Below, piece by piece: positions 20,212 to 30,788 of a DNA stretch of 64,000 bases. Both the position numbers and the translations under genes were made by a program. A model generated the notes under the pieces. That model was not told where the DNA came from. It saw only the letters and a program-made list of their open reading frames with translations, and ran no database searches. Origin of the DNA: Roridomyces roridus (taxonomy: Eukaryota; Basidiomycota; Agaricomycetes; Agaricales; Mycenaceae); the NCBI GenBank assembly GCA_029378245.1, contig JARKIF010000026.1, forward strand, positions 1 through 64,000. The letters run 5' to 3'. Position 1 is the first letter of the stretch; every line of letters begins with the position of its first letter.

Positions 20212-20530
20212 GGGAGAAGGCAGATGATGAATTGGGAGAAGCGGATGATGAGTATGTATTCAACGGTCGGGCAAGGATCCGGGTCGCCGAGTCAGCAATC
20301 GGGCAAGTATCGGTGTCGCCGAGTCAGCACTCGGGCATGGATCAGTGTCGCCGAGTCCGAGGAGTCGGAGAGAGTACAAGAGGGTTCAATGCCATCAATG
20401 CAATGATCGATGATCGATGATCAATATCGATGATCCTGCATCCTTCTAAGATCTGCAGAGTGCTCTGCATCCTTAGTGACTCCTTGGTGGCTCCATGAAG
20501 CAAAGCGCCCCCAGCAAAAAACGAACAATA

Positions 20531-20613
20531 TGGACACGCTGGGAATTGAACCATTCGCACTAGGCGTCGAACCGTTGCAAAGCAAGAGTGATAAACCTCT
20601 ACACCACGTGCCC
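20531..20613 (-). tRNA. tRNA-Ala-like pseudogene (TGC, with intron, damaged T arm)
   Basis: On the minus strand GGGCACG and CGTGTCC form a 7-bp acceptor stem with the G3-U70 pair typical of alanine tRNA, followed by discriminator A. A D-arm-like GTGTAGAGGTTTATCAC is present. The anticodon loop reads TTTGCA, giving TGC (Ala), with room for a 16-nt intron as in the tRNA-Ala at 44.6 kb. The variable loop and 5' half of the T stem are too short, so it is probably not functional. Confidence 0.5.
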
Positions 20614-21126
20614 ACATTGAGAGGTTCTCGGCAATTAGACCTATGCTGAGTGCCTTTTCTTTTGCAGACGAGTCCCTGAAACCCTTTTGAGGCATTGTAA
20701 CCCAACTGCTCTCTTCCGCGACACCGACCCTTGGCCGCCAGCTCAGTCCACCATACCAGAAAATGTAGACTTCTCCCCGGACCAAAACTTACTTGGACAG
20801 TGGCGGCGAAGTGGCGGCTACAAGGCGGCCATGGCATAGTATGGCATCCACTACCTCGCCTGCACGCAACCTGCACGTCAAGGAAGCTTGTAACGCCCGC
20901 ATTTTGGCCGCATTCGTTCAGGTGTCGTCATGGCGGTTCTGTGACCGGCGCCACTTCTAGCTGCGACGTCCATCCTTTCCACCACGATGCCTCTGGACGA
21001 AAACCGCGTGCAATCGCAGACTAATCGGTATTATACTCTTCGTTTTCCCTTGACCGCAGATAAATAGTCCACAGACTGGATGAAGAGATCGCGCAGCACC
21101 TGTCCAAGGCTCACACATCGAGAGAT
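20614..21126. other. Intergenic, upstream of the F-box-like gene
   Basis: No coding exon recognised. It presumably holds the promoter of the gene starting at 21127. Confidence 0.4.
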
Positions 21127-22494
21127 ATGGCCAGTCTCTCCTCACTTCCCAACGAGCTTCTTTGTACCATCTTCGCCTTCTATGCCATGGGCGCGCGTTC
21201 GCGCTACAACCTCGGATTGCTTGGCCTCATGCTCGTGTGCAGAGGTTGGCACGACCTCGTCTTGGGTTACCATCGACTGTGGAGCTCTATACAGATCTCC
21301 TTTGGCGATCTTCATCGACTACTCGGACAGATAGACCATTCTGGCCAGGCGCCGCTGACGATTACATTTTGGTCTTATGATTCCCCCCACTTTACCGACG
21401 CCCTCCTCAAATCTCGACATCGGCTTCGTGACCTCGAGATCAACGGACACGAAAGGCCTATCCTGGATGTCGTCCATCAGCTTTCCAATTACGATCTGCC
21501 GATCCTCGAACGACTGAGCCTATCGCCCAGTGATTCAACTCCCGGCGTCGAATTCCCTGATCAACTGTTCCAGCGGGCACCACGGCTTGCATCCCTTGTT
21601 TTAAGGAATGTTCTGCTACGGTGGTCCTCGCTGCATAATCTCGCGGACCTCACGCTGTGGTCATGCCCAGAGAGCAGTACTTGTGCTCCACCGTCGTTCC
21701 AGCTCCTGTGCAGCACCCTCAGAGCCTCGCCAGGTCTGCGGAATCTTAATCTAGCAGGTGTCGTCGAGATGACAGATTCTGCTCTCGAGATGGTCTATCT
21801 CCCGGTGCTCCAGTCCCTCCATATCAGCGATAGCGCGGCCAGCTGCGCTCAGCTCCTCAACCACCTCGCATTTCCCGCGACTGTCAGCCTCGCGCTTTAC
21901 GCCAACGACGTTGCGGCCGCTTCCCCGCTCTTCACGCCTCTCCGTCGACATCTCCGTATGGCTGACGCACCCAGCCTCCATTTTCTGAAAATCCAGCGCA
22001 TCTCGCAGAACTTCCTTGCACTGTCCGCAGGACACTGCGTCGATTCCGACACCCACCTTTACATCAGCTGCACGCCCCCCAACGAGTCGCACGCACACGC
22101 GCTAATTCTAGCCTTTCTCGATCTCCTCCCCGCAATCACCCACCTCGACGCAGGGCACGCACTTTACGTCCCACGCACGTCATGGGGGGGAATCCATCCT
22201 CTCCTCCCCACGCTCCATACACTCTCTCTGCAGCTCAACGCCGCGACTCAGCACCTCTGCGGTGCCCTCCAGCTGCTGGGAAATCCGCGCATTACGAGCA
22301 TCCGTCTCGTGGCGAGCACGCCAAACCCAGGTGCCCGAGATGCACTGCTAACTTTCGTGCGCAACTCGGCAGCGCGTGGATGCATGATTTCGCGGCTCGA
22401 TATTGTAGAGAAGAAGAATTGTATAGGCATGGGTGAGGATGAGTGGGCTGAGCTCGCGGATAGTGTGGGTGCGCTGGTACGGACCTGTTTCTGA
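21127..22494 (+). CDS. F-box-like protein with leucine-rich repeats
   Basis: Intronless frame of 455 residues. Residues 4-45 (LSSLPNELLCTIFAFY...LVCRGWHDLVLGYHRLWSSI) follow the F-box pattern: LP-E-L---IF, then VC+-W. The rest is rich in spaced leucines in irregular repeats of 25-30 residues (LRNLNLAGV, LQSLHISDS, LHTLSLQLN), as in the very large basidiomycete F-box/LRR family. F-box proteins link targets to SCF ubiquitin ligases; the target is unknown. Start chosen at the ATG directly before the F-box. Confidence 0.85.
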   Translation: MASLSSLPNELLCTIFAFYAMGARSRYNLGLLGLMLVCRGWHDLVLGYHRLWSSIQISFGDLHRLLGQIDHSGQAPLTITFWSYDSPHFTDALLKSRHRLRDLEINGHERPILDVVHQLSNYDLPILERLSLSPSDSTPGVEFPDQLFQRAPRLASLVLRNVLLRWSSLHNLADLTLWSCPESSTCAPPSFQLLCSTLRASPGLRNLNLAGVVEMTDSALEMVYLPVLQSLHISDSAASCAQLLNHLAFPATVSLALYANDVAAASPLFTPLRRHLRMADAPSLHFLKIQRISQNFLALSAGHCVDSDTHLYISCTPPNESHAHALILAFLDLLPAITHLDAGHALYVPRTSWGGIHPLLPTLHTLSLQLNAATQHLCGALQLLGNPRITSIRLVASTPNPGARDALLTFVRNSAARGCMISRLDIVEKKNCIGMGEDEWAELADSVGALVRTCF

Positions 22495-23047
22495 ACCATC
22501 TCCTCGGATTCTGATCAGTAATTCTTAGAGTCGGAGATTCTAAGTAGGATGTATGCTCGTGCTTGTCTTCCCGCAAGATATGTTTACCCCGTTCATTCCT
22601 TGAATAGAAGAATCATTCCCGCAGTTCATCGAACATTCTTACTCTTCCTGATCAGCAGGAAAATCACAACCTCGGTCGTCAACGTCTCCAGTTGAACTGT
22701 CCATCCGAAATTGGTATCAAGATGACATTCCTTCAGTCTCAAGACCGCGGCAATTAAATTCAATCTCGTTCAACCAACAAGCCGGTTGCCATCGAATTGT
22801 TCCCTTCCGTCACTGACAGAAAATCATCCGTATTGAGAGCAATGATGGTTGCAACAAAATCATCGTGCGTCCTATCATCTTTGCTCCCTGGAGCATACTA
22901 CATAAAGCATGTGTGTGCGTACCATACATTCTTAAGCTTTTCCTAAGCACCCCCCACCACCCTCCGTCCTGAGGCCGCCAAGTTGGGCTTGTATCCTCAA
23001 CGTTCAGCTGTAGGTCGACGAGCTAGACTCTCGTCTTTACAGGCACC
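22495..23047. other. Intergenic, nothing recognised
   Basis: AT-richer spacer between the F-box-like gene and the small membrane-protein gene. No repeat, RNA or exon seen. Confidence 0.4.
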
Positions 23048-23385
23048 ATGGGCGCGGCATCCGCCCCCCAAAGGTTCGTCTACACTCTTGAAGCAAAAGC
23101 TGCGTTTGCTGAATAAAATAATTCTACAGCCAGACCTTTCCCATTGGGGCAGCCGTCGCAGCAGGAACCTTCGTCATCCTCGCGGGCTTGACCGTCGTGG
23201 TCTTTGCGCAGTACCAAAAACACGGTCGTACTCGCAAACCACCCGGTGACGTGGAGGCCGGGGCACCGACCGCAGACGCTGCCAAGCGGGAGTCGGACTT
23301 TAGTGCACGTGCGGACGGGAGCACGATAGACATCCCCTCCCCTGCTACCGAGCGTAGACTGACAGACGGCCGCCCGGGCTCCTAG
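23048..23385 (+). CDS. Small single-pass membrane protein, hypothetical
   Basis: Two exons (23048-23073 and 23130-23385) give 93 residues. An Ala/Ser-rich start is followed by one hydrophobic helix (IGAAVAAGTFVILAGLTVVV, about residues 14-33), then a basic and polar tail. The intron has a good CTACAG acceptor and keeps phase. No family is recognised. Further 5' exons cannot be excluded. Confidence 0.5.
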
Positions 23386-23735
23386 ACGTCAGTTCAGTTC
23401 ATTCAAGCTCTTCCTCTCCATCGAGGCTGGCAACCGTCCACTGGATATCAACGCGAGAAGTTCGTTGCTACCCCCTATCTATTGTTCCGATTTGTGGTCT
23501 GGACATTGCAGCTGGTGGCCTGCACGTACTCATTTGTATTATCATTCAAACGCAATTTGCGCAGGCAGCGGGAGAAAAATAGGTAGCCATATCCGGCGGT
23601 CTGGGTCTTGAGATATCCGCAGGACGTTGAATCAAAATGGTTGAAAGTGGCGGATATTTGATCCCGCACGTTCCCAGAAAAAAAAAGAGCGGTTGAATCG
23701 GCATTGAGCACAAGAAAAACATCGACACAAGTAGT

Positions 23736-25119
23736 CTAACAACGTCCAGGACACATCAATTTCTTTGCATCCTCTATTGCTTGCTCCATCGAGGGCGGAT
23801 TCGGCACCAAAATCTTCTTCGCGTTGGGACCTTCGTGCCAGTTTTCGCGGTGTTCTGTCAGCAGTCAGAGATCGGTCAAGAAGGATCAATCGGGCGTACT
23901 TTGTTCATACTCGTCCAAATATTTTGAAAGAACGCGTACCATCCTGCTCGGATTCTCCAAGGCCTTCTTATACTCCATCGGTCCATCAAAATCCGTCTCT
24001 CCAGGTGCGCAAGGGCGGAAGTGACCATTGATGTTACAAAACTTGAAAAGGGGAGTCTTGGTACCGTCCGCATCGTACCGTCCGATGATGTTCTGCCCGC
24101 TTTTGAGACCGGAAAGCATACGATGCTGACGGGCGGTGTAGTCGGCGAGCGCTTCCGGTGCCTCGGCAGATTCCAAGTCGGCGTCGGAGATGTTGCGGGG
24201 AAGGGGCCAAAAGGATGCGTGAAAGTGAGTTACGCCGCGATTAACGTGTGGCACGTAGCGTTTGAGGTCAAATCCGGGCGGCAGAACCTCGTCCGCAACA
24301 TCGGAGCACGGGAATGACCACATCTGGGATCCGGACTTTGTGCCGTCCGGGAACGAGCACCAACCAGCAAAGACCTTGAAATTTTCCTTGTCGTGCTTCT
24401 TCAAGGCTTTCACGGCCGCCACCGTATCTTTATACGACCCTTTCTCCCATGTAGACTCGAACGCAGTGGCGTCGCTCGCCTCCCGCTGAAGCAGCACCAC
24501 ACGGTCAATGAAGAAGGTCCGATTCTCGTACTTGGACCCGACATGCTCTTCGGAGACGGAAATCAAAAGGCCGATATTGAACTTGGCGGCGACTTCCGGG
24601 TCGTTCTTCAGAGCCGCGGATGCGATGACAAAATGATTCGCCACGTTCAAAAAGTTCCTACAGCGATTCAGCAAATGAGAGGGTGCGAAAACCGTGGAGC
24701 TACCATTCATTCAATTTGGATTCCCAATTGAGCTTGGGATCGTTGAGCGTGCTGTGAGGACGAGCGTTAAGAGGGACCCCGTACATTGTGAGTCAACACT
24801 TACCCCGGACCCAAGGATTTAGCAAACACGCTCGAAAGCTTCCTATTCGCCTCGAAAAGGTGGCACTGGCTTTTGTGGTTGTCGCCCCAATCCTTCTTCT
24901 GGCATTCTTTCTGTCGGAGTGTAAGAAGGGAGGCTTGGATAGTCTGTGAAGACGCACAGAGCAGTACTTTGACACGAGACACCCAGAACAAGAAAGGAGC
25001 TGCTTCTTGCCACGCAAAGAGGACTCGCGACGACCGCATGAGTCACACTCTGGCTCCCATGCGTGCCACACGGTCTCGTTCCCTTCCCAAATACTGATGC
25101 CTCCGTCGTCTTTGGCCAT
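23736..25119 (-). CDS. MYND-type zinc finger protein, copy 3
   Basis: Exons 25119-24958, 24910-24804, 24751-24704, 24657-23900 and 23854-23736 join in phase to 397 residues. The first two exons build an intact MYND finger: CDSCGRRESS, CSGCLVSKYCS, then KECQKKDWGDNHKSQC. The C-terminal domain of about 300 residues is shared with the four other copies, with the 758-nt exon of identical length in copies 1 and 4. The tail reads QAIEDAKKLMCPGRC. Every intron matches copies 2 and 4 in position and phase. MYND fingers bind short proline-containing peptides in other proteins; the partner and role here are unknown. Confidence 0.85.
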
Positions 25120-25929
25120 AATGCAGCGCGAGCTCGGGAAAGGGAAAGGGAGGAAAGAAAGAAAGACGAAAGTGACGCGTCACGGGAGCTTCTGGATTTT
25201 GGAAGGCCCCGCGTCGGCATTCGGCCGGGCTCAGCCTGAAAGATTGATTGAGTAATTTGCTCGCCAGAAACGGGAATGCTGCTGGCGAATTCGCATCAAG
25301 TTGACAGCCGAGATGGTGGATCAAGCAAGAGACAAACAGTAAACTGGACCACACAAATTACCGCCAACGTTCAAAATGTGTTTGCACTGGAGCCTCGGTG
25401 GAGAGACAGACACCTTTCAAAATGCCTCCCGACTAGTACTTCCATGAGCATGGCCGAACCTGCCGTCAACAAAGCCAAGTGTGTCATCAACGCGGCGTGT
25501 CACGGCGATCATCAATGTTTGCTCTTAACCACAAGCGCTGCATCGTCTCTCGTGTCTCGGAGTCAGAACTCTTCTTCCTGTTCAGCCCATGGCCGAGCCT
25601 GGGACGGTCGCCGTTCGAGCGTCTCCATACATGGATGCCAATCGACCACCGACTCACTGAACTATCCGAGTTCCCAGGGAATCCAATATGTAAGAAGACT
25701 TGGGCATGCAAACTAGGTACTGGATCACCGCCTCGGTCTAAGCGAGCAATGACTTGGCCTCATCATACTGCAAACACCGAAGAGACCTCCGAGATGCACC
25801 GGGCATTCTTTCGAACGACAGACACCGTTGATGGCCAATACGTATGGCGGCGTCCCGAGACACTTTAAAACTCGCAACCCGTATATTTGGATGAACTTGA
25901 TCGACACCCCCTCCTTTTTCCACTACCGT
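25120..25929. other. Intergenic upstream of MYND copy 3
   Basis: The roughly 130 bp next to the ATG resemble the upstream stretch of copies 2 and 4 (GAGCTCGCGC before the start codon). The remainder shows only short overlapping frames and no recognised feature. Confidence 0.4.
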
Positions 25930-26370
25930 GACTGCACCTGCATACCGGTGCACGTCTTTCACCACCAGGCCCAACGACCACCGCGTTGTCTTGCATCTAT
26001 GGGCCAGCTTTTGTCCTTCCCGGACAACTTTGTCTACAGGGCATTACTAGAGGCGATTTCGGACCTATTCCTCTGCCACATCCCCACCTTGTGACGCTCA
26101 TAACGACGACGCTCATTCCGACCTTGTTATGTTCCATCTTGACCTTGCCGGATTCTGCTTATTGCCTGGGTACGTTCTGCACAGGGTTGTATCTCCCCCG
26201 GGCAATGTCACTGCAAACTTACGCTGTGAGCATGAAGATTTCGATGCGTCAAGTGATATTCACCCGCCACTGCTGGAAATGGCCGGCTCGATCGCTTCTC
26301 TGGTTTATTGCAGCTGGAATTCAAACTTCCGGGTGCGTCATCGAGCTATCTCTCTTGTTCCAATATTAAT
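25930..26370 (+). pseudogene. Inverted fragment of the multi-span membrane protein gene
   Basis: It reads GPAFVLPGQLCLQ..., then HLVTLITTTLIPTLLC, then MSLQTYAVSMKISMRQ...WKWPARSLLWFIAAGIQTSG. These correspond in order to exons 2 and 3 of the intact gene (WPALVVLGQLGLQ, HLVPLIATLIATLF, MSLEALGASVSISMR...WKWPAISLLCFIIAGIQTSG). It is in opposite orientation, about 190 bp from the 3' end of the intact gene. No other exons follow, so it is a truncated copy. Confidence 0.7.
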
Positions 26371-26554
26371 CTCACACTGAACAGCAGTACCCTTACAACG
26401 CTGTGAACATAGCCATCACGACCCACTTGATTGGCACCGAGCGGTAGCTTCAACTCAAACCGAACTACAAAGGAATAAATTAGGATCCAAAATATGTAAG
26501 TGCTAGATAGAGTGTTAAAGAGCGATAGCAGAGCAACTCCAACTCCAAGTCCAA

Positions 26555-28946
26555 TCACACCCTCGAAGACGTCCTCGAAATATCCAACCTGTCCAAAACA
26601 ACCGGCGCGTACGTATCCGCCCTAACCAACGCAGGCCCTCTCCCTGGCACCGACCCCAGCAGCACATCAAGCTTGGCACCCTCGTCAATATCATCATCTC
26701 GGAATCCCTTGAACACATGCTGCAGGCCTCCCGCCGAAGCGACCGCAATCAAATGAAGAGGATTCGAGGGGTCAAAGGTATCGCCGTGGCTGTCGGTGTG
26801 CAGTGCGTCCCAGTGTCGGTATACTGCGATGATGACGAGTGCAAGTGTGGCCGATGCCATGAAGAGTCCTGGGAGGAGGATCCACACCGTCGTACCGGAT
26901 GAAAATCCCTTCCAGCCCATGGTCTCTGTGTTCCACGTCCCAGTCGTCGGCGCCGTCATATTCAGCGGCACCCCACCCGCGAATGCCAAGTCTTTGGCAG
27001 ATAGACACGCGCGAAGAACAGACCCGCTGTACTCCACCACGCCTTGAAGATACTGTTCCGTGATTTTGAACCGCTGCTCATCACCACCTTGCATCGTATC
27101 CGACAACTCCAACAACTGATCCGCCACACCGTTCACCGTAATCCCCTGCTGGTGCCAAACCAAATCGGTCAGGAGATACATCGCAAAGACGCCCGCCGCG
27201 CCGCCGGCGGTCACCGTGGTGGATGAGTTTTTCGAGACATCGACGATGGGGCTGATACTCTCGCCAATATAATCCGCTTGGACGACGGTCATCTTGGGTG
27301 CGACGTCGCAGACCATGTAGCTGTTCTCGCCAGAGCCTGTGATTCCCGTGTAATTCCCCGACGAGCCGAATATTAGGGCTGAAAGAGAGTCAACCAAAGA
27401 AGGATGAATTATGAGGAGTGTCTTACTGTAATTGTTGGGCGCGCTGGGCTCTGGGTCGCACCCGACTGCCCAGAGATATTGCCCGCTGCCTTTGAAGTAC
27501 GCGTCCGTGATATTCACTGAAAGAAAGAAGAAAAGGTCAGCACTTAACAAACGTTGGCCTCTCGACGTACTCTGGTTCTCTTTTGCCGCGCAACTCGAGT
27601 ACGCAATAACATAATTCATCTTTTCCTGCGCAGTGACCATCTTCTCCCACTTGCTAACAGTATCCGTGTCAAACCACACGCCCGGTGACGTGGTGTTCGT
27701 CAACGTCTGTTGAGAACACGAAACATCCGCAGTGAACCCTGAACAATCTAACTTGACAAAAATCTTGACGCCCGAGACGGAGCGCCCTCACCTTGTTGCG
27801 TCATAGAATAAGAGCTGGAAATCCCGGTCGGGGGCGTCTTGGTGGTCTTGGCCGTGGCGGGAATAAACCAGGAACCGACGGTCGTATCGTTGAGCGTGGC
27901 CGCGAGAATCCCGCCTTCATAAAATCAAGGTTAATGAAAGAAGAATGGAGCGTGTTGGATTCGTACGTACGAGTAGACACGTTGAAGCCTTTGCCTAGTA
28001 AAGAAACAGCTGCCGGAAGTCCAAGATACGCCTGTCCGTTAGCGTACCCACTAGCTGGGACACCACCATACACCTCTGTATCGCCCTCTGACGATTGATT
28101 TAATTTATTTGCGGGGGAAGAGGGCGGCAAAGCACGTACCCGCAGCCTCGCAAACGCTCAACCCATTCGACGCCATCTGCTGTAGAACGGGACTCGAGAG
28201 GTCGATCTCCAGTCCCGCAAGAGGGGTGGACACGGTGACCTTTACGGGAGTAATCAGAGTACTCCACCTGCGAAAGTCAGAAAGGAACCGAGTCAATTCA
28301 AGCGACGCACCCGGAAGTTTGAATCCCAGCAATGATAAAACACAACAGCGAAATGGCCGGCCACTTCCAATTGCGACGGTTGAACACCAGCGTGCGCATG
28401 GAAATGCTGACGCTCGCGCCTAGGGCCTCGAGGGACATTGGTCTGCGGAGATACAGCGCCATTGACCTCCGAAGAGCATACGAAAAGAAGCTGCTGCGAT
28501 AAGCAAAAGGCTCAACCTCATCGAGTAGCACTCACAAACTGGAACACCCCGCAAATAGAGTAGCAATGAGCGTCGCTATCAGTGGCACGAGGTGCGCGTT
28601 CTCCGCCGCCCAGACCGCAGATGAATACGGCAATGCAATGGGTCCCCTCGTCGTCACTACCGCGAGGAATATCCACCCAACTGCCTGCAATCCAAGCTGT
28701 CCGAGGACGACGAGGGCGGGCCAGCCTAGGAGGTGCACGATAATACGGTGGTCGCTCGGTCTAGGCAATGCAAAGATGTAAGCGCAGCAGGACCAATTGC
28801 AACGCGAGTACTGCTCACCTTTCGGCGTGTATCGGTGGCACGATGAGTGTTTCCTGCGATTCATTTGGCCTATAGCCGCCCCCTCTCCCGGCCCCAGTGG
28901 CGTAAAGAAAGTTGGTTTTCTTGAGATCTGAGATGTCGCCGGACAT
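26555..28946 (-). CDS. Multi-span membrane protein of unknown function
   Basis: The start is at 28946 (MSGDISDLKK). Exons 28946-28819, 28760-28536, 28493-28311, 28267-28140, 28087-27971, 27914-27792 and 27738 onward join in phase and run to the stop at 26555; two further short introns lie in the last part. Three hydrophobic segments near the N-terminus (around GWPALVVLGQLGLQ, AHLVPLIATLIATLF and WPAISLLCFIIAG) and one near the C-terminus (VWILLPGLFMASATLALVII) frame a large polar domain with several N-x-S/T sites. This suggests a surface-exposed loop and a cytosolic acidic tail. I recognise the architecture from agaricomycete hypothetical proteins but no function. Fragments of paralogues lie at 2.7 and 25.9 kb. 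Confidence 0.75.
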
Positions 28947-29449
28947 GAATGAATGTGAAAGCCAAGGAGCGGAAGAGAAAAAAGTGGGTAGTCGGTACGT
29001 AACAAGAGGATGATGACAGTGGCGCGCTCTCGGCACTGTTAGGCGGGATCAAGTTTGGATGAAGTGAACATCGTTCAAACGTCTCAACACTGATGAGCGC
29101 CGAGGCAGCGATTGACGACCGACGGTATCAAGCAGAGCCACCGCCCCATCGCAACAGTCGAGCTGGCTAGCTCTCTCAGTGGTTTCGCAAATTTCTACAC
29201 GACTTCAAGCCAACTTCCATCAAGCACTGGCGCTTCAGCGTGGAGCTCATCAAAGGGGGCAATTTATTTTAAAGGAGTAAACCGGTTACCGCACCGTTTA
29301 GCCACCGTACCTTGGCGCTGCATAGCCTCCACAACGGCGCTCGGGTGACAAGGCTGAGATATTTCCGCATAAAATCAGCAACCGGGGAGAAATCGAACAA
29401 AGGGCGCGGCGGATGTTGACTCTCTCTTTAATTCAATTCCCTGTCTAAT

Positions 29450-30265
29450 CTACGACTTGACCACCTTGAACCGATCCTCAACCGGCAAGAATGTCTTGTC
29501 CTTTGGCGGCGCCGCAGGATCACCAAACGGCAGGATAGCAGTCGACTTCCAAGTGCTCGGCACATCGAACCCAAGATTGAGCCCGGCGATCATCTCGGCA
29601 GTCAACGGAGGGTGCTGCAGGGTCGCAGCCAGCCCCTCAAGGCTGAATGCCGTCCAGATCGTGGCGTGGAGAATTCCCGCGGCGTTCTTGTTCCAGTCGG
29701 GGAATTGAGTTGCCACGCTGTGAAGGTGAGTGACTGCGGGATACGGGTGGTGACGATCGACTCACAAAGGGCGCTGCTGGATTATCTGCAAGACGGGTGA
29801 GTACTGTCCAGCAGAAAACCACGGCATATTCACGTACCTCATCCAGGATCGCCTGGTCCTCAAAGAACATGACCGAACCATACCCTCCTTTATGCAAGTC
29901 GAGCAAACCCGCGTACCGGGTCTTGATCTCGCCTGGAAGGGTTACTTTCCTTGAAGAGCCAGACAAAATTCAAGTACCTTCTGGCATCATGGGGAGCAGC
30001 GTAGCAGTGACCGTCTCCCAGAGCTTGATATGGGTCGCGCCAGTGACGAGAACGACACGACTAGCCCTCAAATTTGAAACACAATGAGCCCCTCTCTTTG
30101 ATGAAGCGCATCGCCGACTACTCACTGGCTGTTGAACGGACTGGGACAATGCTTGACCGCATGCTTGATGATATCCTGGAGCTTCTCGTCCGAGACGGAC
30201 GACTTGTTCGTCAACGCGTAGTTGGAGCGACGAACGGTGATGGCTTCCAGATACGAGGCAGACAT
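29450..30265 (-). CDS. Fungal nitroreductase-like protein, copy 1
   Basis: Five exons (30265-30126, 30060-29978, 29932-29838, 29785-29766, 29717-29450), one of them only 20 nt, join to 201 residues. The protein matches the Hbn1/Frm2 type of FMN-dependent nitroreductase in length and order: an RRS(N)YAL start, PFNSQ before the first intron, then VVLVTGATHIKLWE, YGSVMFFEDQ, FPDWNKNAAG and PSTWKSTAILPFG near the end. Such proteins reduce nitro compounds or quinones and affect oxidative and fatty-acid stress responses in yeast. It is closely matched by copy 2 at 36.9 kb. Confidence 0.88.
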
Positions 30266-30788
30266 GTCGTTGCGGGGTGCTAACTCGTCAGACGGCTTCT
30301 GCCTTTTATACCCACAGGAGATGTTGTCAGATAATATCGATTTGCACACGCATAGTCAGCAAGGCGAATCACGTTGGTAAGAAAAATCAGCGTGTTGACG
30401 TAAATTTAGGGCCGTTCCGGTCGTTCCGGGGTAGGTTTGTATTGACCGTCATGCGTGTCCGACAAGCCCAAGGAAAGCGAACGGAAAACACAGTTCTGAA
30501 TTGTTTCAGATATCGAAACCCGGCGGCGAATGCTTAGTACACGGAGGTCTGCGTCGAGACTGCCGAATCCATCGTCCAAGCTATTCCGTATCATTTAAAG
30601 ATGAGCTCGATCTTCGGTTGTCGTGTTTGCAAGCGACGGTCTTAGTGCGAGAAGATGGGAAAGGAGGTGGCGATGATGGTTGACCAATGATTCATCAAAC
30701 ATTGAACCAGGTAAATGAACCCGGATGTTGCATATAAAACTACAATTCGAAAGGCAAACCATTTCGAACACCGAATGAGCCGAATTAC
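30266..30788. other. Nitroreductase upstream region, duplicated
   Basis: The sequence upstream of the gene (CCTTTTATACCCACAGGAGATG, ATATCGATTTGCACAC) recurs upstream of the second nitroreductase at 37.7 kb. A further stretch at 30560-30670 recurs at 37975-38080. So the duplication includes the promoter. Confidence 0.7.
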
